Assembly: GCF_010723575.1 (NCBI RefSeq)
Contig: NZ_BLKZ01000001.1
Coordinates: 1,550,001-1,614,000, forward strand
DNA: 64,000 nucleotides
Direction of reading: 5' to 3'
Origin: Mycobacterium bourgelatii
Lineage (GTDB): Bacteria > Actinomycetota > Actinomycetes > Mycobacteriales > Mycobacteriaceae
Within the stretch, counting starts at the first letter, position 1. Each line of letters opens with the position of its first letter. The position numbers were made by a program, and so were the translations under genes. Under the pieces are notes generated by a model. It did not search any database. It was not told where the DNA came from and saw only the letters and a program-made list of their open reading frames with translations. This document shows positions 62,604 to 64,000 of the stretch, piece by piece.

Positions 62604-64000
62604 GGCGGTTGTCGAGCCTGGATGCGGCATTCTGGTTCGCCGAGACCCACACCTGTCCCATGCACATCGGCGGCCTCGCGATCTGCGACCCTGCCGAAGC
62701 GCCTCACTTTTCGTTCGGTGCAGTGAAAAGTATTATCGCGGAACGACTTCCGGAATTACCCGAGCTGCGGTGCCGGGTGGCCGGCGCCCCCCTCGGTCTG
62801 GATCGGCCCTGGTGGGTCGAGGACGACAAGCTCGATATCGACTACCACATCCGACGCATCGCCGTGCCCGCGCCGGGCGGACGTCGCGAAGTGGAGGAGT
62901 TCGTCGGCCGCCTCATGTCCTATGCGCTGGAACGCAACAGACCGTTGTGGGAGCTCTGGTTCATCGAAGGGCTAGAGCGCGGTCGTGCCGCAATACTGAC
63001 CAAGATCCATCACGCCGTCATCGACGGAGTGTCGGGCACCGGACTGAGCGAGATCCTGCTGGACGCCACGCCGGAACCGCGGCCACCAGTCGCCAAGGTC
63101 CGCGAGTCGCCGGCGGCTGGCATGCCGCGTCTTGAGCGGCGTGCGCTTGGCGCCATGTTCAATGTCGCGGTCGCGACCCCTTACCGGGTGGCGCGGATCC
63201 TGCAGCAAATGCTTGTTCAGCAACTGGCGGTGCGTGGGATCCCCAATAAGCCGCCCCATTTCTTCGAGGCGCCCATCACCCGGTTCAATGCCGAATTGAC
63301 GCCCGAGCGGCGGATCACGTTGGCCCGAGTGCCGTTGGAGCGGGTAAAGGCTGTCAAGCAGGCCTTCGATGTGAAGCTGAATGACGTTGTGATGGCAATG
63401 GTTTCGGGCGCGCTCCGTGACTACCTCGCGGAGCGCGGGGAACTTCCGGATCGGCCTCTGATCGCTCAGATTCCGGTGTCGACCCATCACGACAAATCGC
63501 CGGCCGGCAATCAGATCTCGTCTATGACGATGAGCCTGGCCACCGATGTGCCCGACGACGCGGAGCGGTTGAGAACCATCTATCGCAATTCCCAAGGGGC
63601 CAAGGAGATGGCGAAAGCGCTCACCGCTCATCAGATCATGGGCCTGACGGATACGACGCCGCCGGGCTTGCTGGCGTTGGCCGTTCGGGCCTATACCGCA
63701 AGCCATCTCGGCGGTCACGTCGCACCGATAAACCTGGTCATCTCGAATGTGCCGGGGCCCGACCATCCCATGTATCTGGCGGGCGCGTTGGTCGAAAGCC
63801 TGGTGCCTATCGGACCCCTTACCATGGAGGTGGGATTGAACATCAGCTGTTTCAGCTATCGCGAGTCGATCGACTTCGGCTTCGTCACCACCCCAGAGGT
63901 CGCCGACGATATCGACGAGCTGGCCGACGCAGTCGAGCCCGCGCTGACGCGCTTGGAAAAGGCTGCACATCAGCTGTCGGATGCTAAGCCGTCAAAGCGA
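62600..64000 (+). CDS. Second WS/DGAT acyltransferase, truncated by window end
   Basis: 467 codons are visible without a stop. The start MRRLSSLDAAFWFAET is the typical WS/DGAT N-terminus. Catalytic motif HHAVIDG near residue 137, preceded by ALERNRPLWELW. The C-terminal domain shows KLNDVVMAMVSGALRD and NLVISNVPGPDHPMYLAG. It makes triacylglycerol or wax ester from acyl-CoA. A short leader ORF overlaps its start. Only the last few residues are likely missing. Confidence 0.92.
   Translation, partial: MRRLSSLDAAFWFAETHTCPMHIGGLAICDPAEAPHFSFGAVKSIIAERLPELPELRCRVAGAPLGLDRPWWVEDDKLDIDYHIRRIAVPAPGGRREVEEFVGRLMSYALERNRPLWELWFIEGLERGRAAILTKIHHAVIDGVSGTGLSEILLDATPEPRPPVAKVRESPAAGMPRLERRALGAMFNVAVATPYRVARILQQMLVQQLAVRGIPNKPPHFFEAPITRFNAELTPERRITLARVPLERVKAVKQAFDVKLNDVVMAMVSGALRDYLAERGELPDRPLIAQIPVSTHHDKSPAGNQISSMTMSLATDVPDDAERLRTIYRNSQGAKEMAKALTAHQIMGLTDTTPPGLLALAVRAYTASHLGGHVAPINLVISNVPGPDHPMYLAGALVESLVPIGPLTMEVGLNISCFSYRESIDFGFVTTPEVADDIDELADAVEPALTRLEKAAHQLSDAKPSKR

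Overview
The window is high-GC DNA from a nontuberculous Mycobacterium, most likely a slow grower. The evidence is PE/PPE genes with MPTR and PGRS repeats, an MmpL transporter, WS/DGAT acyltransferases, PknD/PknK-type kinases, an MspA-family porin, an MceA-type fragment, P450s, F420-type PPOX proteins and the small pump Mmr. No rRNA, tRNA or CRISPR array was seen.

Layout. (1) 1-8.1 kb is a lipid locus on +: mmpL, wax ester/diacylglycerol acyltransferase and a membrane-anchored P450. A 1,638-bp IS1634-family element splits it and is flanked by a 260-bp target duplication that copies the 3' end of mmpL. (2) 8.1-20.5 kb is regulatory and PPE: a kinase-NTPase fusion, a TetR, and two paralogous AraC regulators on either side of a 1,484-residue protein joining a PPE domain, MPTR repeats, four 19-residue repeats and a PGRS domain. 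(3) 20.6-28.7 kb holds a decayed IS3 element, a broken hydrolase, a DUF1906 protein, an SDR, RNase HI, a TetR/P450 pair and an F420-type PPOX gene. (4) 28.8-36.95 kb is an 8.1-kb IS-bounded island. Two 1,248-bp IS407-like copies bracket 4.2 kb of cargo: an MceA fragment, an intact MerR/NAD(P)-binding pair, and fragments of TesB, FadD and a flavin monooxygenase. The right copy is itself interrupted by an IS256-family element. The island sits inside a cyclase-ATPase gene with a 4-bp target duplication, and removing it restores the gene exactly. (5) 37-43.5 kb holds the rest of the cyclase, a GH6 cellulase, a TetR remnant and a PE-domain protein carrying three 175-residue MPTR modules. (6) 44-64 kb is mostly ordinary metabolism: crotonases, hydrolase, CitE-like lyase, amidase, PknD-like kinase, glycogen phosphorylase, a standard PPE-MPTR gene, mmr, DoxX, HD protein, SDR, phosphotransferase, acyl-CoA dehydrogenase, a secreted peptide, a porin and a second WS/DGAT that runs off the end.

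The most unusual items are the two chimeric PE/PPE proteins; the composite insertion that can be undone on paper to the base; a 29-nt loop in the IS frameshift hairpin that is inverted between the two IS copies yet open in both orientations; and short Shine-Dalgarno-led leader ORFs in front of both WS/DGAT genes. All names come from reading motifs; no database search was run.
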